A DNA stretch of 64,000 nt, taken from assembly GCF_014529535.1 (NCBI RefSeq), contig NW_023504022.1, positions 9,859,028 through 9,923,027 of the forward strand, in the 5' to 3' direction. This DNA comes from Bradysia coprophila. Taxonomy: Eukaryota; Arthropoda; Insecta; Diptera; Sciaridae. Below, piece by piece: positions 63,171 through 64,000 of this stretch (position 1 is the first letter of the stretch; each line of letters opens with the position of its first letter). A program made the translations under genes and the position numbers. The notes beneath the pieces are model-generated. The model made no database searches. It was not told the origin of the DNA and was given only the letters and a program-made list of their open reading frames with translations.

Positions 63171-64000
63171 GTACCTAAGTGGAAGGCTTATTCAAAATGA
63201 CAAACAAGTTAAACCGAGCCGAACGATTCATTCTACACTTCACTTAAGGTGATTAATTTCATTTATCAGATACGAGTTCTGAGGATAAATCACGAAGAAA
63301 AAAAGTCTAGGACTTCACAAACTATTTCTATTTTAATTTAAATGGAGTTACATTAGCGAGACAAATAGTAACTAATTTTATCGAATAATCATTAGACTGT
63401 TATAAACTAAGACCGGGTAGACGAATTCATGCTTTCCAATTCATAATTTGTACTAGACATTTCTTAAATTATAAAGGAAGAATGGATAAAGAATCTCAGA
63501 ACAATTGGGTCGGAGTTTGTGCTATGATATGCCTCCAAGATGAACTGATTTTTTTAATAAATTCGTTTTACCTTTGAAGCGTACAGATGCACTTAATAAA
63601 ATATGAGATAGCGGAGACACAACTTCAAATTAATACTGTTTTAAGCTCACCGTTTAGTACTCCGTTTACTTGACAGTTGTTTACAATGTAAAATGCTCAT
63701 CTTTTGAACTGTTTAAACGAACTGTTACGCAAACAAAGAGCTGTCCAGAGTGAGTGTGTGTGGACACACTTAAGACCTATCGATCGAAAATTGTAGCCAG
63801 ACCATTGCACTTCAAGCAAAAGTGGTCATATCCGACTGCTGCCAAATACAGTGTTTAAGTAGATAGAGATGGAAAATCAACTTGGGGTCCGCTGTCAAAA
63901 ATAATACAAAAGAATCTGACAGAGGTCCAGAGATAGAATAATAGGTTGTCGTTTCGCCACTTCTCTCCCTTAAACACTATAGAGTACTATTTTGTATAAA
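63171..64000. other. AT-rich non-coding stretch
   Basis: Downstream of Ggamma1. No coding or repeat feature recognised. Confidence 0.5.

Overview
This 64 kb window is AT-rich animal nuclear DNA. Four recognisable protein genes show it is an insect, most likely a fly (Diptera), and perhaps a lower dipteran; the species call is an inference. Supporting signs are short GT-AG introns (mostly 54-81 nt), AATAAA poly(A) signals, insect-like protein sequences and dense non-autonomous DNA transposons. There are no operons, CRISPR arrays or bacterial signals.

Layout. Positions 1-48.8 kb hold no gene I can recognise. This stretch is intergenic or intronic DNA built from DNA-transposon relics, MITEs, inverted repeats and tandem repeats. 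The clearest elements have both ends and a target-site duplication (TSD): an 835-bp inverted-repeat element (9184-10018, TSD ATTTT), a hAT relic with transposase remnants (16505-17816, TSD CTTTAGGA), a 1.57-kb hairpin element (24301-25869, TSD TA), a 2.2-kb hAT-like element carrying two different satellites (36367-38567, TSD GAATGGAC) and a Tc1-like element with an 18-bp minisatellite (46058-47075, TSD TA). A further element (about 42055-43268) is made largely of ACGATA-TATCGT palindromes.

Positions 48.8-63.2 kb hold the genes. In order: CCT8 (minus, 3 coding exons, 546 aa, chaperonin subunit theta); a CABLES-type cyclin-box gene (plus, 8 coding exons, 511 aa); the SYF1/XAB2 splicing factor, called fandango in Drosophila (minus, 4 coding exons, 861 aa); and the G-protein gamma subunit Ggamma1 (plus, 2 coding exons, 70 aa). 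CABLES and SYF1 converge, with 295 bp between their stop codons. The four act in unrelated processes (protein folding, cell-cycle/kinase scaffolding, splicing, signalling), so the cluster reflects chromosomal neighbourhood. From memory, CCT8/Ggamma1 and CABLES/fandango are each neighbours in Drosophila, which would make this a mixture of two conserved gene pairs.

I did not find a convincing new biological system. The most unusual material is the palindrome-rich and hairpin-forming non-autonomous transposons. Several carry their own private array of short palindromes next to their ends, and some could give double-stranded RNA if transcribed.
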